Source: Firmicutes bacterium UBA4795
GTDB lineage: Bacteria > Bacillota > Desulfotomaculia > Desulfotomaculales > Nap2-2B
Length of the DNA stretch: 47,324 nt
Assembly (NCBI GenBank): GCA_002402825.1
Contig: DHGP01000043.1
Location: 296-47,619 of the forward strand
Direction of reading: 5' to 3'
Part shown: positions 16,385 to 25,700 of the stretch, piece by piece
Numbering within the stretch: position 1 is the first letter of the stretch
How the letters are laid out: the number at the start of each line of letters is the position of its first letter
Program-made: the position numbers and the translations under genes
The notes under the pieces: model-generated
The model's input: the letters and a program-made list of their open reading frames with translations, nothing else
The model's database searches: none
What the model was told of the DNA's origin: nothing

Positions 16385-16438
16385 AAAAAACCGGCCACCT
16401 GTCTTGCGTGTCACGCCAAGGCAGGAAAACAGGCCGGC
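16385..16438 (-). terminator. Long hairpin before the S58 peptidase gene
   Basis: CCGGCC (16391-16396) pairs with GGCCGG (16432-16437), enclosing a second stem CCTGTCTTG/CAAGGCAGG with a CGTG/CACG tip. Read on the minus strand it ends in six T and looks like a terminator; on the plus strand it lies between AGGAGGG and the ATG of the next gene. Confidence 0.5.
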
Positions 16439-16447
16439 GTAAATAAA

Positions 16448-17476
16448 ATGGAAATAAATGCTTCGTCGTCTCTCTGGCCTGATCCCAGTATTAAAATAGG
16501 GCACGCTACTGATTTCAAGGCGCTGACCGGTTGTACCGTGGTACTGGCTGAAGAAGGAGCGGTAGGTGGAGTTGACGTCCGGGGCAGTGCGCCAGGAACA
16601 CGTGAAACGGATTTACTGCGTCCTTTAAAGCACGTGCCCAAAGTACACGCTATTCTACTCACAGGAGGCAGCGCCTTTGGCTTGGAAGCTGCCTCCGGGG
16701 TAATGAGTTGGCTGGAAGAAAAGGGGATTGGCCACGATACAAGTGTGGCCAGGATACCTATTGTCCCTGCGGCGGTATTATACGATTTGGGTATTGGTGA
16801 CTCCACCTCCAGGCCAGATAAAAAAATGGGTTATCTTGCCTGCCAGAACGCAAACCATGGGCCGGTGGCTGAAGGCAATGTGGGAGCAGGGACCGGAGCG
16901 GTGGTAGCCAAATTTTTAGGGACAAAAAACGGTTTTAAAGGGGGCCTGGGGTTTTGGCAGGAAGAACTGGGTCAGGGCCTGGTGGTTAGTGCCCTTGTGG
17001 CCGTAAATGCTATAGGCGACGTGCTTGACGAAGAAGGAAAAATTTTAGCCGGGCCCCGGGATACCAGAAGTGGGAAAATGCTTTCTACTCTGGACATTTT
17101 AAGAAGAATGGCCGCGCGAGGAGAGACCCTTGAAGTTGCGCCTTACCATATCCTGGACGGCCAAAATACCACTCTGGCAGTAATTATTACTAACGGGTGT
17201 CTGAATAAAGAAGAAACCAATAAAGTGGCCCAAATGGCTCATGACGGACTGGCCCGCAGCATTTCGCCTGTCCACACCATGTTTGACGGGGATGTGGTTT
17301 TCACCCTGGCCACCGGCAAAGTTAAAACAGACGTCAACATTGTGGGGGCGATGGCCGCTGAGATAACAGCCATAGCCATCCGCCGTGCTGTCCGCCTGGC
17401 CCAGAGCACCGGCGGTATTCCTGCCGTAACAGATATTTATCCGTTAGAGAGAGCTAAAACATGTGCCTCTTCCTGA
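16448..17476 (+). CDS. P1 family (S58) aminopeptidase/esterase
   Basis: The 342-residue protein belongs to the DmpA/L-aminopeptidase D-esterase family, N-terminal nucleophile enzymes that cut themselves into two chains. The pattern includes KIGHATDFKALTGCTVVL, LLTGGSAFGLEAASGVM, PVAEGNVGAGTGAVVAKFLG and, at about residue 245, GQNTTLAVIITNG, where the Thr is the probable self-cleavage nucleophile. ATG at 16448 has no ribosome-binding site close by. The frame stays open upstream to 16364 without an ATG, GTG or TTG, and AGGAGGG stands 62 bases before the ATG, with a hairpin between. The 3' end overlaps corA by 23 bases, tail to tail. Confidence 0.88.
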   Translation: MEINASSSLWPDPSIKIGHATDFKALTGCTVVLAEEGAVGGVDVRGSAPGTRETDLLRPLKHVPKVHAILLTGGSAFGLEAASGVMSWLEEKGIGHDTSVARIPIVPAAVLYDLGIGDSTSRPDKKMGYLACQNANHGPVAEGNVGAGTGAVVAKFLGTKNGFKGGLGFWQEELGQGLVVSALVAVNAIGDVLDEEGKILAGPRDTRSGKMLSTLDILRRMAARGETLEVAPYHILDGQNTTLAVIITNGCLNKEETNKVAQMAHDGLARSISPVHTMFDGDVVFTLATGKVKTDVNIVGAMAAEITAIAIRRAVRLAQSTGGIPAVTDIYPLERAKTCASS

Positions 17477-18416
17477 AAGCCATCACTATAATTAAGGACA
17501 AAACCACTGATACAATAACAATGCCCATAAAAGCAAATGGTGTTTGCTGGAAAGGTAACTTAACATTCATTCCGTAGAAACTCGCTAACATAGTCGGAAT
17601 CATTAAAACAATGGTAACGGAAGTAAGAAACTTCATGACTATATTCAGGTTATTAGAAATCACCGAAGCGAAGGCGTCCATCATATTGTTTAAGATCTGG
17701 GTGTAGATTTCGCTCATTTCTATGGCCTGTTTATTTTCGGTAATTACATCTTCCAGTAATTCTTCATCTTCTTCGTACATCTTGATTAAATGGGAGTGTA
17801 CCTCAGCCAACTCGTAATCCTTGGTCAAGTGCGATTTTAATAATTTTTCCATGACAATTCCGTTGGCCTTAAGAGAAGTAGTAAAGTATACCAAGCTTTT
17901 CCCCAGGCTTAACAAATCAATTAATTCTTCGTTTTTCGTTGAGCGAAGCAGTCTTTGCTGAATTTCTTCGCTTCTTTTGTCAATCTGCCTTAAGTAACGC
18001 AGATAGTTAAGGGCAGTCTTATAAAGAATCTGCAAAAGAAAACGTGTTTTTTTAAAGGTATAAAATCCCTTCGTCCGGGAGGACGAAAACTCATTTAAAA
18101 CTACTATATTTTCCAGGCAAACGGTGACGATGACATTTTCTGTAATGATGATTCCTAAAGGAATGGCGTCATAAACATCGTCCCTTATAACCGGGACCCT
18201 GATGATTATCATTACACAGCCCTCTTCAACTTCGATGCGGGAGCTTTCCTCTTCATCGAGCGGATATTCTAGAAAATCCAGCGGCAAGCCAGCCTGCCGA
18301 GCAACTAGCTGCATTTCCTCTTTCGTTGGGTTTATTAAATTAACCCAACTCCCCTTTTCGCTCAAGGCATCAGTTTCTAACAATGTGTCCCCGATGCTTT
18401 TATATACCTTTAACAT
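17454..18416 (-). CDS. corA: CorA family divalent cation transporter
   Basis: The 320-residue protein has a soluble, mostly helical N-terminal funnel and two C-terminal membrane segments. The diagnostic selectivity motif G-M-N is present in ASFYGMNVKLPF between them. CorA pentamers import Mg2+ (sometimes Co2+ or Ni2+). The start at 18416 follows GAGGTAG. Its last codons overlap the oppositely oriented S58 gene. No riboswitch of the M-box type is visible upstream. Confidence 0.92.
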   Translation of the reverse strand: MLKVYKSIGDTLLETDALSEKGSWVNLINPTKEEMQLVARQAGLPLDFLEYPLDEEESSRIEVEEGCVMIIIRVPVIRDDVYDAIPLGIIITENVIVTVCLENIVVLNEFSSSRTKGFYTFKKTRFLLQILYKTALNYLRYLRQIDKRSEEIQQRLLRSTKNEELIDLLSLGKSLVYFTTSLKANGIVMEKLLKSHLTKDYELAEVHSHLIKMYEEDEELLEDVITENKQAIEMSEIYTQILNNMMDAFASVISNNLNIVMKFLTSVTIVLMIPTMLASFYGMNVKLPFQQTPFAFMGIVIVSVVLSLIIVMAFRKRHMF

Positions 18417-18474
18417 AGCTTTCTACCTCGTTTCAAGCATCTATAAGCAAGCATTTACACGCGCAGTTTTTTCT

Positions 18475-19566
18475 TTAAACGTTAAAACGAAAATTTATAA
18501 TATCCCCGTCACATACCAGATAATCTTTCCCTTCCAAGCGGGCCAAGCCTTTTTCCTTTACTTTCTCCGTGCTTCCCATGGCATACAGGTCTTGGTACTT
18601 TACTACTTCCGCCCGGATGAAACCTCTTTCCATGTCAGAATGTACTTTTCCGGCCGCCTGTTTAGCGGTTAACCCCCGGGTTATAGTCCAGGCTTTCACT
18701 TCATTTTTGCTAACCGTAAAAAAAGAAATCAACCCTAACTGGGCATAGGCAGCCTTAACTAACCGCTCAATTCCGGACGCTTGAATCCCCAGGTCAGCCA
18801 AAAAAATAGCCCGGTCAGCCGGCGAAAGTAAGCTAATTTCTGCTTCTAACTGACCGCAAACTTCAATAACCTCCCACCCATTTTTTTTGGCTTTACTATT
18901 TATTAGTTCCTTTTGGGGATAATTATGTTGTTTAAACTGTTCTTCACTGGTATTTATTGCTAAAATAATGGGTTTGGTGGTAAAGAATTGATAATGCTGA
19001 AGGAAGGGACGTTCCGCCGGACCTAAATCTAGATTAGCTAAAGGTATTTCTTTTTCTAAGGCCTCCTTGCATTTACTCAATACCTCTATTTCAGCTGCTA
19101 CTTCTTTGGTTATTTTCTTACTTTGTTTTAAGCGGGAAAGTCGCTTTTCCAACAGTTCCAAATCAGCCAAAAGTAATTCTAGATTTACAATTTCAACGTC
19201 GCGCCATAAATCAATGCTTACCTTGTTGTCGAGCGCGGCCGTACTTTCAAAGGCCCGTAAGACGTGAACCAGCGCATCCACCGGACGAATATCTTCTAAA
19301 AACTGGTTTTTCTTGTCCTTTTTCTCCCCACTTCCGTATTTTAACCCTGGTACATCCTGACATTGAATCTGCGCATAAGTCAATCGCTTAGGCTGATAAA
19401 CCTTACCCAGAAAATCAACCCGCGCGTCAGGAATCATCGCCGTGCCTACGTTAATTGTGGTTTTATCCGTTATATATTGGGAAGTTTGCGCTCCTTTGCC
19501 AGTTACTAAATTAAAAATAGTGGTTTTACCCACTAAAGGCAAGCCAATAATCCCAAAAGTTAACAT
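18475..19566 (-). CDS. ychF: YchF/OLA1 family ATPase
   Basis: A 363-residue P-loop protein related to Obg but using ATP. Visible parts are the P-loop GLPLVGKTTIFNLVTG, DVPGLKYGSGEKKD, the altered nucleotide-base motif ILAINTSEE in place of NKxD, a coiled-coil region around residues 130-190, and a C-terminal TGS domain (FFTVSKNEVKAWTITRGLTA, GFIRAEVVKYQDL). It binds ribosomes and takes part in stress responses. ATG at 19566 follows GGGGGC and gives the usual N-terminus; the ATG at 19608 adds 14 unconserved residues. Confidence 0.93.
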   Translation of the reverse strand: MLTFGIIGLPLVGKTTIFNLVTGKGAQTSQYITDKTTINVGTAMIPDARVDFLGKVYQPKRLTYAQIQCQDVPGLKYGSGEKKDKKNQFLEDIRPVDALVHVLRAFESTAALDNKVSIDLWRDVEIVNLELLLADLELLEKRLSRLKQSKKITKEVAAEIEVLSKCKEALEKEIPLANLDLGPAERPFLQHYQFFTTKPIILAINTSEEQFKQHNYPQKELINSKAKKNGWEVIEVCGQLEAEISLLSPADRAIFLADLGIQASGIERLVKAAYAQLGLISFFTVSKNEVKAWTITRGLTAKQAAGKVHSDMERGFIRAEVVKYQDLYAMGSTEKVKEKGLARLEGKDYLVCDGDIINFRFNV

Positions 19567-19701
19567 ATTGAGCCCCCAGTCCAATTCCTTGCAAGCCAAT
19601 TTTATCATTAGACCATCTTCAACGGCAAGCTTTTTATGTCTGCCAGGGTAAAATTACGCTTGACTGGGGGTATTTGTGGCACCCAAAATAGCCTTTTGTT
19701 C

Positions 19702-20064
19702 TTATTTGCTAAATATCATCCTTAGCGCAACTAACAATAATACTACCCCAAATATTCTTTTCAATATCAGTTCAGATAACCCAGTAGCAATCTTGGCCCC
19801 TAGCAAACCACCTAAAAAGAAACCAATACATATAAAAAGCGCTATTTTTAAATCTACAAATCCGTGCTTATAATATGTCCATGCCGCCAATAGGCCAATA
19901 GGCGGCACCATTAACGCCAGAGTGGTGCCTTGAGCCTGATGTTGGGACAACCCGAGTAAAAAAACGAGCACAGGAATAATAATTACTGCTCCACCAATAC
20001 CTAACAGCCCTCCTAAGGCTCCGGCTCCCAAGCCCAAAAGTAAATAGAGTAAGATATTTATCAT
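19702..20064 (-). CDS. TauE/SafE (TSUP) family permease, half-size
   Basis: Only 120 residues, with four hydrophobic segments. The N-terminal LGLGAGALGGLLGIGGAVIIIPVLV is the glycine-rich PF01925 motif, and GTTLALMVPPIGLLAAWTYY is the usual second element. Full-length family members carry two such repeats and move sulfite, organosulfonates or other anions; half-size forms must dimerise. The gene is intact with a clear start (GGAAGGG before ATG 20064) and stop, so it is a genuine short form rather than a truncation. Confidence 0.88.
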   Translation of the reverse strand: MINILLYLLLGLGAGALGGLLGIGGAVIIIPVLVFLLGLSQHQAQGTTLALMVPPIGLLAAWTYYKHGFVDLKIALFICIGFFLGGLLGAKIATGLSELILKRIFGVVLLLVALRMIFSK

Positions 20065-20187
20065 AACTAACCCTTCCTTCCTTTTCCACTTCCCCTTTTT
20101 ATATTATTTTTATTTTATTATTTTTTAGCAGGAATTTGTTATTTTATAGCGAATTTAAATAAAAAAACTAAGATTCGGAAGGGATTT

Positions 20188-20772
20188 ATGGAGCAAAAAG
20201 ATTTAAAAAGTAAAAATGATGATTTAAAAAACGAAGAAAATAAAAATGGTAAAGACTACAAGGATAATATAACGGAAATTTTAGGTTCCGCGGAATGGGA
20301 AACAATTTGGAGCACTTCCTCGGCTAAAACTTCTTCCGAAACCTCAAAGCAGCAGTATTCTTTTTTTATTCCTTTATTGGTCATTTTACTTTTGTTAAGT
20401 TATATTTTTTGGGGTTGGCAAATGTGGTCTTCAAGTCGTCAGGTTAACAACCTTCAAAAACAATTAAACAAACAAAAAGAAGAAATTGCCATTTTATATA
20501 GGGCGGCGTTAGAAAATAATCTCTTGGCTATTAATGAAACTAACAAATTAAACCAAGATCAAGGGCTTTCCGGGCCAAAAAATGTCCTAAAGGTTGGACC
20601 CAAGGCTGTTCCTGGTCAAAAATATGTGGTAAAGCAGGGAGACAACTTATGGTCAATTAGCAAAGAGGCCTACGGCAAATATGATTACGTGGAGTTGCTG
20701 GCCCATAAAAACAAACTAACGCTGCAAACGGTTTTACAACCAGGGCAGGTTTTATTTATTCCCCCGGTATAA
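20188..20772 (+). CDS. Membrane-anchored LysM domain protein
   Basis: The 194-residue protein has a charged cytoplasmic N-terminus (residues 1-55), one membrane span (FFIPLLVILLLLSYIFWGW, about 58-77), a short coiled coil (QVNNLQKQLNKQKEEIAILY) and a C-terminal LysM domain (YVVKQGDNLWSISKEAYGKY through QPGQVLFIPPV). LysM binds peptidoglycan or related glycans outside the membrane. The arrangement matches small cell-wall or sporulation-linked LysM proteins of Firmicutes. The start follows GGAAGGG. It stands alone and its function is not known. Confidence 0.88.
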   Translation: MEQKDLKSKNDDLKNEENKNGKDYKDNITEILGSAEWETIWSTSSAKTSSETSKQQYSFFIPLLVILLLLSYIFWGWQMWSSSRQVNNLQKQLNKQKEEIAILYRAALENNLLAINETNKLNQDQGLSGPKNVLKVGPKAVPGQKYVVKQGDNLWSISKEAYGKYDYVELLAHKNKLTLQTVLQPGQVLFIPPV

Positions 20773-20859
20773 AGCAGGAATAAATTTTAAAAACGTAAGC
20801 GGGGATAACGTTGGGCTTTAAGAGGGCTTACGGTATACGAACGTACATAGACAGTTAAA

Positions 20860-21087
20860 CTAACGTCTTAATAAAAAGTTAAAAATAATAGTTAATAAAA
20901 CACTAAGAATAATACAGGTTAATAAAGGAAAATAGAAGGTGAAATTTCCACGCCGGATAAAAATATCTCCCGGAAGATGGCCAAAATTTAATAATTTCCC
21001 TGCTGTCATTATTAACCCACCTAAAATAAGTAACATAATTCCCGTAAAGACGATAATTTTCCCCAGGGCATACCATGACTCAAACAT
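20860..21087 (-). CDS. DUF2905 family small membrane protein
   Basis: A 75-residue protein with two membrane segments and the conserved GKLPGDI-type core, here KLLNFGHLPGDIFIRRGNFTF, which identifies DUF2905 (PF11146). Function unknown. I start at ATG 21087, 22 bases after the ruvC stop and behind AGGGA; the longer frame from 21141 would overlap ruvC and add unconserved residues. In related genomes this family usually follows ruvB, so its place directly after ruvC suggests loss or movement of ruvAB. Confidence 0.85.
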   Translation of the reverse strand: MFESWYALGKIIVFTGIMLLILGGLIMTAGKLLNFGHLPGDIFIRRGNFTFYFPLLTCIILSVLLTIIFNFLLRR

Positions 21088-21109
21088 TAAGCAATCATTC
21101 CCTAATAAG

Positions 21110-21604
21110 TTAAGAATATGGGGTTGAAATATGATTAACATGGCATATAGCTACCGCTAAAGCATCTGTAACATCATCAGGCCAGCGTGCTTCTGACAAT
21201 TTTAGTAAAACCTTAACCATATATTCTATTTGTTTTTTGTCTGCCCTACCATACCCCACCAAGGTTTGTTTTACCTGTAAGGGAGTATATTCGTAAACAG
21301 TTAAACTCGCGTTGGCCGCCGCCAGCAAGACTACCCCTCTTGCCTGGCCAACGGCCATTACGGTGCGTACATTCTTATTAAAAAAGAGCTCTTCAACGGC
21401 TAACTGGTCGGGCTTAAATTGCTCGAAGACTGCTACTAGGTTTTGGTAAATTACTTGCAAGCGTTCTGCTAAAGGTTCGTTTGGTTCAGTCTTTACATAG
21501 TTATACTCTACTACTTTATAATTACGTCCCTCAAAATCAATTATACCATAACCCGTAATGGCTACTCCGGGGTCCACCCCTACTACCCGCATTTTATCCC
21601 TCAT
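21110..21604 (-). CDS. ruvC: Holliday junction endonuclease RuvC
   Basis: The 164-residue resolvase cuts Holliday junctions made during recombination. The four acidic catalytic residues are in place: VVGVDPGVAITGYG, AVEELFFNKN, and two Asp in WPDDVTDALAVAICH. GRADKKQIEYMVK matches the DNA-contacting helix. Either ATG 21604 (behind AGGAG) or ATG 21592 (behind GAGGG) could start it. ruvA and ruvB, the helicase genes normally in the same operon, are not in this window. Confidence 0.95.
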   Translation of the reverse strand: MRDKMRVVGVDPGVAITGYGIIDFEGRNYKVVEYNYVKTEPNEPLAERLQVIYQNLVAVFEQFKPDQLAVEELFFNKNVRTVMAVGQARGVVLLAAANASLTVYEYTPLQVKQTLVGYGRADKKQIEYMVKVLLKLSEARWPDDVTDALAVAICHVNHISTPYS

Positions 21605-21646
21605 AATTCTCCTATTTTACCTTATATAAATTAAATATTTTACAAG

Positions 21647-22051
21647 TTATTCTGCTCTTTCGCAAAACTCAAAAAGAATGCCTCCGGTAGATTTTGGATG
21701 AGCAAAAATTACCTTTGTACTACCATACTGCAGGGGTTTTTCACTGGTAAATACCGTCCCCTTTTCCTTAAGCCTGGTTATAGTTTCTTCTATGTTATCT
21801 ACTTTTAAGGAAATGTGCTGCACTCCTTCTCCCTTTGCTTCGATATATTTTGCTACTGCTGAAGCCGGGTCAGTTGGCTCCATAATTTCAAAAGAAGAAT
21901 CACCTACCTTAATTAAAGCATTTCTCATTTTTTGATCTTCAATGTTCATTATGTCTCTTTTAACCTCTAATCCCAGAACGTCACGGTGAAGACTTAATGC
22001 TTTTTCTAAATTTTTTACCGCTATCCCTACATGGTCAATACCTATAATCAT
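21647..22051 (-). CDS. mce: Methylmalonyl-CoA epimerase
   Basis: A 134-residue member of the VOC/glyoxalase superfamily. GIDHVGIAVKNLEKALSLHRD opens with the first metal-binding His; EGVQHISLKVDNIEETITRL and GGILFEFCE supply the others. The enzyme interconverts the two epimers of methylmalonyl-CoA in B12-dependent propionate metabolism. The match is to the methylmalonyl-CoA epimerase subgroup by length and motifs, but no mutase or carboxytransferase gene is near. The start follows AAGGGGA. Confidence 0.85.
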   Translation of the reverse strand: MIIGIDHVGIAVKNLEKALSLHRDVLGLEVKRDIMNIEDQKMRNALIKVGDSSFEIMEPTDPASAVAKYIEAKGEGVQHISLKVDNIEETITRLKEKGTVFTSEKPLQYGSTKVIFAHPKSTGGILFEFCERAE

Positions 22052-22388
22052 TGTCTTTTCCCCTTTCTTAGTTTTTATATTTTTTATTCTTAAATTTTAA
22101 ATACCACAAAAAAAACAAAAATCCTCTTTTGTTTTTATATTTTCGACTTTTAAAAATATTTTAAAATATTAACTAAATTTAAGCAGGATTTTTTAAATAA
22201 ATAACGAAGTAAATTTAACAAGAACAATTTTTGTAAAGGCAACAACGAAATTTAAAAATAAAGGCAGGTAGGACAAGCAGCGTCTTTTATATAAACCGTA
22301 TGAATTAACGGCAAAGAGGTAACACTTTTTAAGGGTTGGAAAAGTTTAAAAGCTCAAAACAGTTCTTAAAATAAAAGAGGGGATTCAA
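22052..22388. other. A/T-rich intergenic region
   Basis: No gene is visible in these 337 bases between divergent genes. At about 22110-22136 the arms AAAAACAAAA and TTTTGTTTTT flank ATCCTC; this could be a weak terminator or chance. The right end holds the AGAGGGG ribosome-binding site of the next gene. Confidence 0.6.
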
Positions 22389-22766
22389 ATGAGCGCCAAA
22401 GTATATCCTTTTCCTACCATAGAAGATCAGCAAGTAATTAAAACAGCCATTGAGCTTTTTCTAGCTACCCAAACAGGAATAACCCGGGAAAGAATGCTTA
22501 AAACTATACGAACGGTACTTGACCACTATCATATCTCCTGGTTTGGTTTTCCTGACTTTACGGTAGAAGCTACTAAAACCCCAGGGTACAGTATCATTCG
22601 GGCCCGCAAGTTCGTCAACGGCCGTACCTGCCCTTCTTGCGGCGAGCAACTGTATGGACTTAAAAGCGGAGTTAGAATATTAAGCATTCAGGAACGCCGC
22701 GACTACCACGTAGTTACTTACGGCTGCCGTTGCGGCAAAGTATTTGCTAAATGCGAAGAAATCTAA
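22389..22766 (+). CDS. Unrecognised small protein with C-terminal zinc ribbon
   Basis: I do not recognise this 125-residue protein. The N-terminal half is predicted helical (IEDQQVIKTAIELFLATQTG, ITRERMLKTIRTVLDHYHIS). The C-terminal part has CPSCGEQLYGL and, 30 residues later, CRCGKVFAKC, which fits a four-Cys zinc ribbon. A DNA- or RNA-binding or regulatory role is possible but unproven. The start follows AGAGGGG. Its stop overlaps the stop of addA by four bases on the other strand. Confidence 0.7.
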   Translation: MSAKVYPFPTIEDQQVIKTAIELFLATQTGITRERMLKTIRTVLDHYHISWFGFPDFTVEATKTPGYSIIRARKFVNGRTCPSCGEQLYGLKSGVRILSIQERRDYHVVTYGCRCGKVFAKCEEI

Positions 22767-25700
22767 TCTACCGGTACCGTGAGACCGGGATAAAAAAAAT
22801 AAAGGTACTTTTCTTTGACCGGACGGTAAATAATCTCTTGAATGGCCCGGGCGTAAAGGTTTAATTGCGCCCGGTAAGTGGTGGCCGTTTCTTTTGATTT
22901 TTCCCTGGTGATATAGTCAGTTTTAAAGTCGATTAAAAATATACTATCGGCTTCAAAAACCAAATAATCAATTATGCCCTGGACAAAAACCGCCTCTTTT
23001 GCGCTAAAAGCGTCCGCGGGCAGGTCAGGATACACTTCTTGAGCTGGTAAAACCAAACTAAAAGGAAGTTCCCTTTTCACGTGAGCCGCGGTGCGTATCC
23101 TTTGCCCTAAAGGGCTACGCCAAAATTTAACAATCGGAGCTAAATCAATGACTGCAGCTTCTTCTGTAGTTAACAATTCTTTTTCGACCATTAATTTTAC
23201 TTGCCTGGCAAGGTCGTCATTGTCTAAAGCAGACTTAAGGTCCAGGTGCTGCATTACAAGATGCATAAGAGTCCCTTTTTCAGCAAAAGTAAAATGAGCG
23301 TGTGCCTGGTAAAATCTGGGTTGTTTAAAAGGTGATAAACAGCCGGGTAAAATTAAATTTAAAGTAAAAATACCTGCCGCGTTATAGTCTTCTTCCTCAG
23401 ATTGTTTGGCAAACCGGTACTTTAGTTCGGTTACGGTGACTTTTGCCGGCTTACTAACTATTGCAGCTGCCGGATAATTCCAGGAAAGATTGTTATCTAC
23501 CATCTTCATGATTTCATTTTCTACCGGCACTGGTCCCAAATCCTGCACTTGCCGCAACCAGGTTTTAGTTTCTGCCGTAGTGCTTTCTTGAGGCCGCCAT
23601 TTGTCTTGAGTTCCCCAGGGATAAAGGGACACTAACCAGCAGGAAGGGTCATGGGCTATTTCTAAAGAAGGTGTTTTTTCAGACCCTGCCAGTTGGGATA
23701 GACAAACACCATCCCGGTGCCTGGCTATAGCCGGACAAAGCCAGTCTAAATAAGATTTGGCTTTTGTTATCTGCAAGGCGGGCAAAAACCAGAAAGGAAA
23801 ATTAAGGTACCGGCACCAGCCAGTGGCTGCCTTAACCAGTTTTTTTTCTGAACCCACCAGGATAAGCTTTTCTTTGGCGCGGGTCATGGCCACGTAAAGA
23901 ATCCTTAGTTCTTCCGCCAGGGTTTCAAATTTTAGCTGCCTTTTTACGGCCAGTTTGGCCAGGGTGGGGTAGCTTAGCCGTTTTTCAGCATCAATAAGTT
24001 GAGGGCCAAAGCCAAGTTCTTTATGTAGCAAAACGTCCTTTTTTAAATTCTGGAAATTAAACTGTTTTCCCAGATCAGCCACCACAACCACCGGAAACTC
24101 CAACCCCTTGCTTTTATGGATGGACATTATCCGCACCACATTTTCGTTTTCTCCCAGGGCCCGGGCAATACCCAAATCGCTTCCCCGCTCTTTTAAAGCC
24201 TCAATAAAACGTAAAAAATGAAACAAGCCCCGTAAAGTAGTTGTTTCAAACTGGCGTGCCCGGTCGTAAAAGGCCCGCAGATTAGCCTGGCGCTGCCTGC
24301 CGCCGGGTAGCCCTCCAACGTAATCATAATAACCCGTTTGCCGGTAAATATCCCAAATTAAATCCGATAAAGTTCCCCGCCGGGCCATGGTACGCCAGGA
24401 TGAAAGCTTTTCCCAAAACAGGGTTGTTTTCTTATTATCGTCTTTTGTCTGCACCAAAGCATCAAAAAAGTCCCCTTCCCTTTGACGCAGTCTTATTTGC
24501 GCTAATTCAGCGGCCGATAACGAAACCAAAGGAGAACGAAGTACCGCTACTAAAGGAATGTCCTGACGCGGATTGTCAATTATTTTTAATAACGAAAGCA
24601 TTGTTTCCACTTCGGTAGCTTCAAAATAACCCGTTCCCAACTCTACGTAAACAGGAATTCCGGCTTTTTGAAACTCTTCTTGAAAAATGTTGGCCCGGTC
24701 ATGGGTAGCGCGCATAAGAACCACTATATCTTTGTACGTAACCGGACGGTATTTTGAATCGTAAACTAGAAATTCACTTTCCTCCACCATTTTTTTAAGG
24801 CGGTACGCCACAAAACTTGCTTCCCTTTGAATATCGTCCCATACTTGTTCTTCTATTTCTATTTTTTCCTCTTTCATTTCCTGGGTTGCATCATCTTCAT
24901 CTGTTTCACTTGTTTGGTTCATTTCTACTATTTCACTATTTCCGGGTTTTTTTTCTATCAGGTGAAACTCGATTGGTTTTTCGTTTTCAAGGGCACAACC
25001 TGCGGGTGTTGGATAACTGGCTTTGGCAATAAGCTCCGCTTCCTGGTCATAATCCATTTCTCCTACCTCGGTCACCATAAGCTGGCGAAAAATAAAGTTT
25101 ATTGCCTTTATTATTTCGGGCCGGCTGCGAAAATTCTCGGCCAGGTTTATCCGTTGTTTTGCTCGCGCACCACTCTCGTTAGAAGTTACAGGATAGTCCT
25201 TGTACTTGGCTAAAAATATGGCCGGTTCCGCCAGACGAAAGCGGTAAATACTCTGTTTGACGTCGCCTACCATAAAAATGGTTGGTTTTTTTTCCGCTTC
25301 GATCAGGCTGGAAGCCTGCCCTACTTTTTGGGAAATTAACTGGAGTATATTTTCCTGTACGCCATTAATATCCTGGTATTCATCCACCAGGACTTCAACA
25401 TATTTAGCTCTTAATGCCTCCCTAACAACAGGAAAATTATTTAAAATTTGTAATGCATAGTGTTCTAAATCAGCAAAGTCCACTAACCCCCGCTTTAGCT
25501 TAGCCCTTTGGTATGCTTCACTAAAACCATTTACCAGGTCAACCAGAGTTTTCATTAAAGGAGCGATAAAATGAAAATCAGCTAGTAAATCACCCGAAGA
25601 ACGGGAAAAATAAAGTTGGGTTATTTTTTTAATTTTTTCTTTGGCGGCATCCCTTAAAGATTTAACTTTTTCCTTTAACCTGACCGTAACCTGGTTGTCT

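Noticed and set aside
16385..16447. Riboswitch before the S58 peptidase
   Set aside because: A strong hairpin is present, but I could not match the conserved cores of the known riboswitch classes that I compared.
20773..20859. Terminator GTAAGC...GCTTAC between convergent genes
   Set aside because: The stem is only six pairs with a long loop and no T-run.
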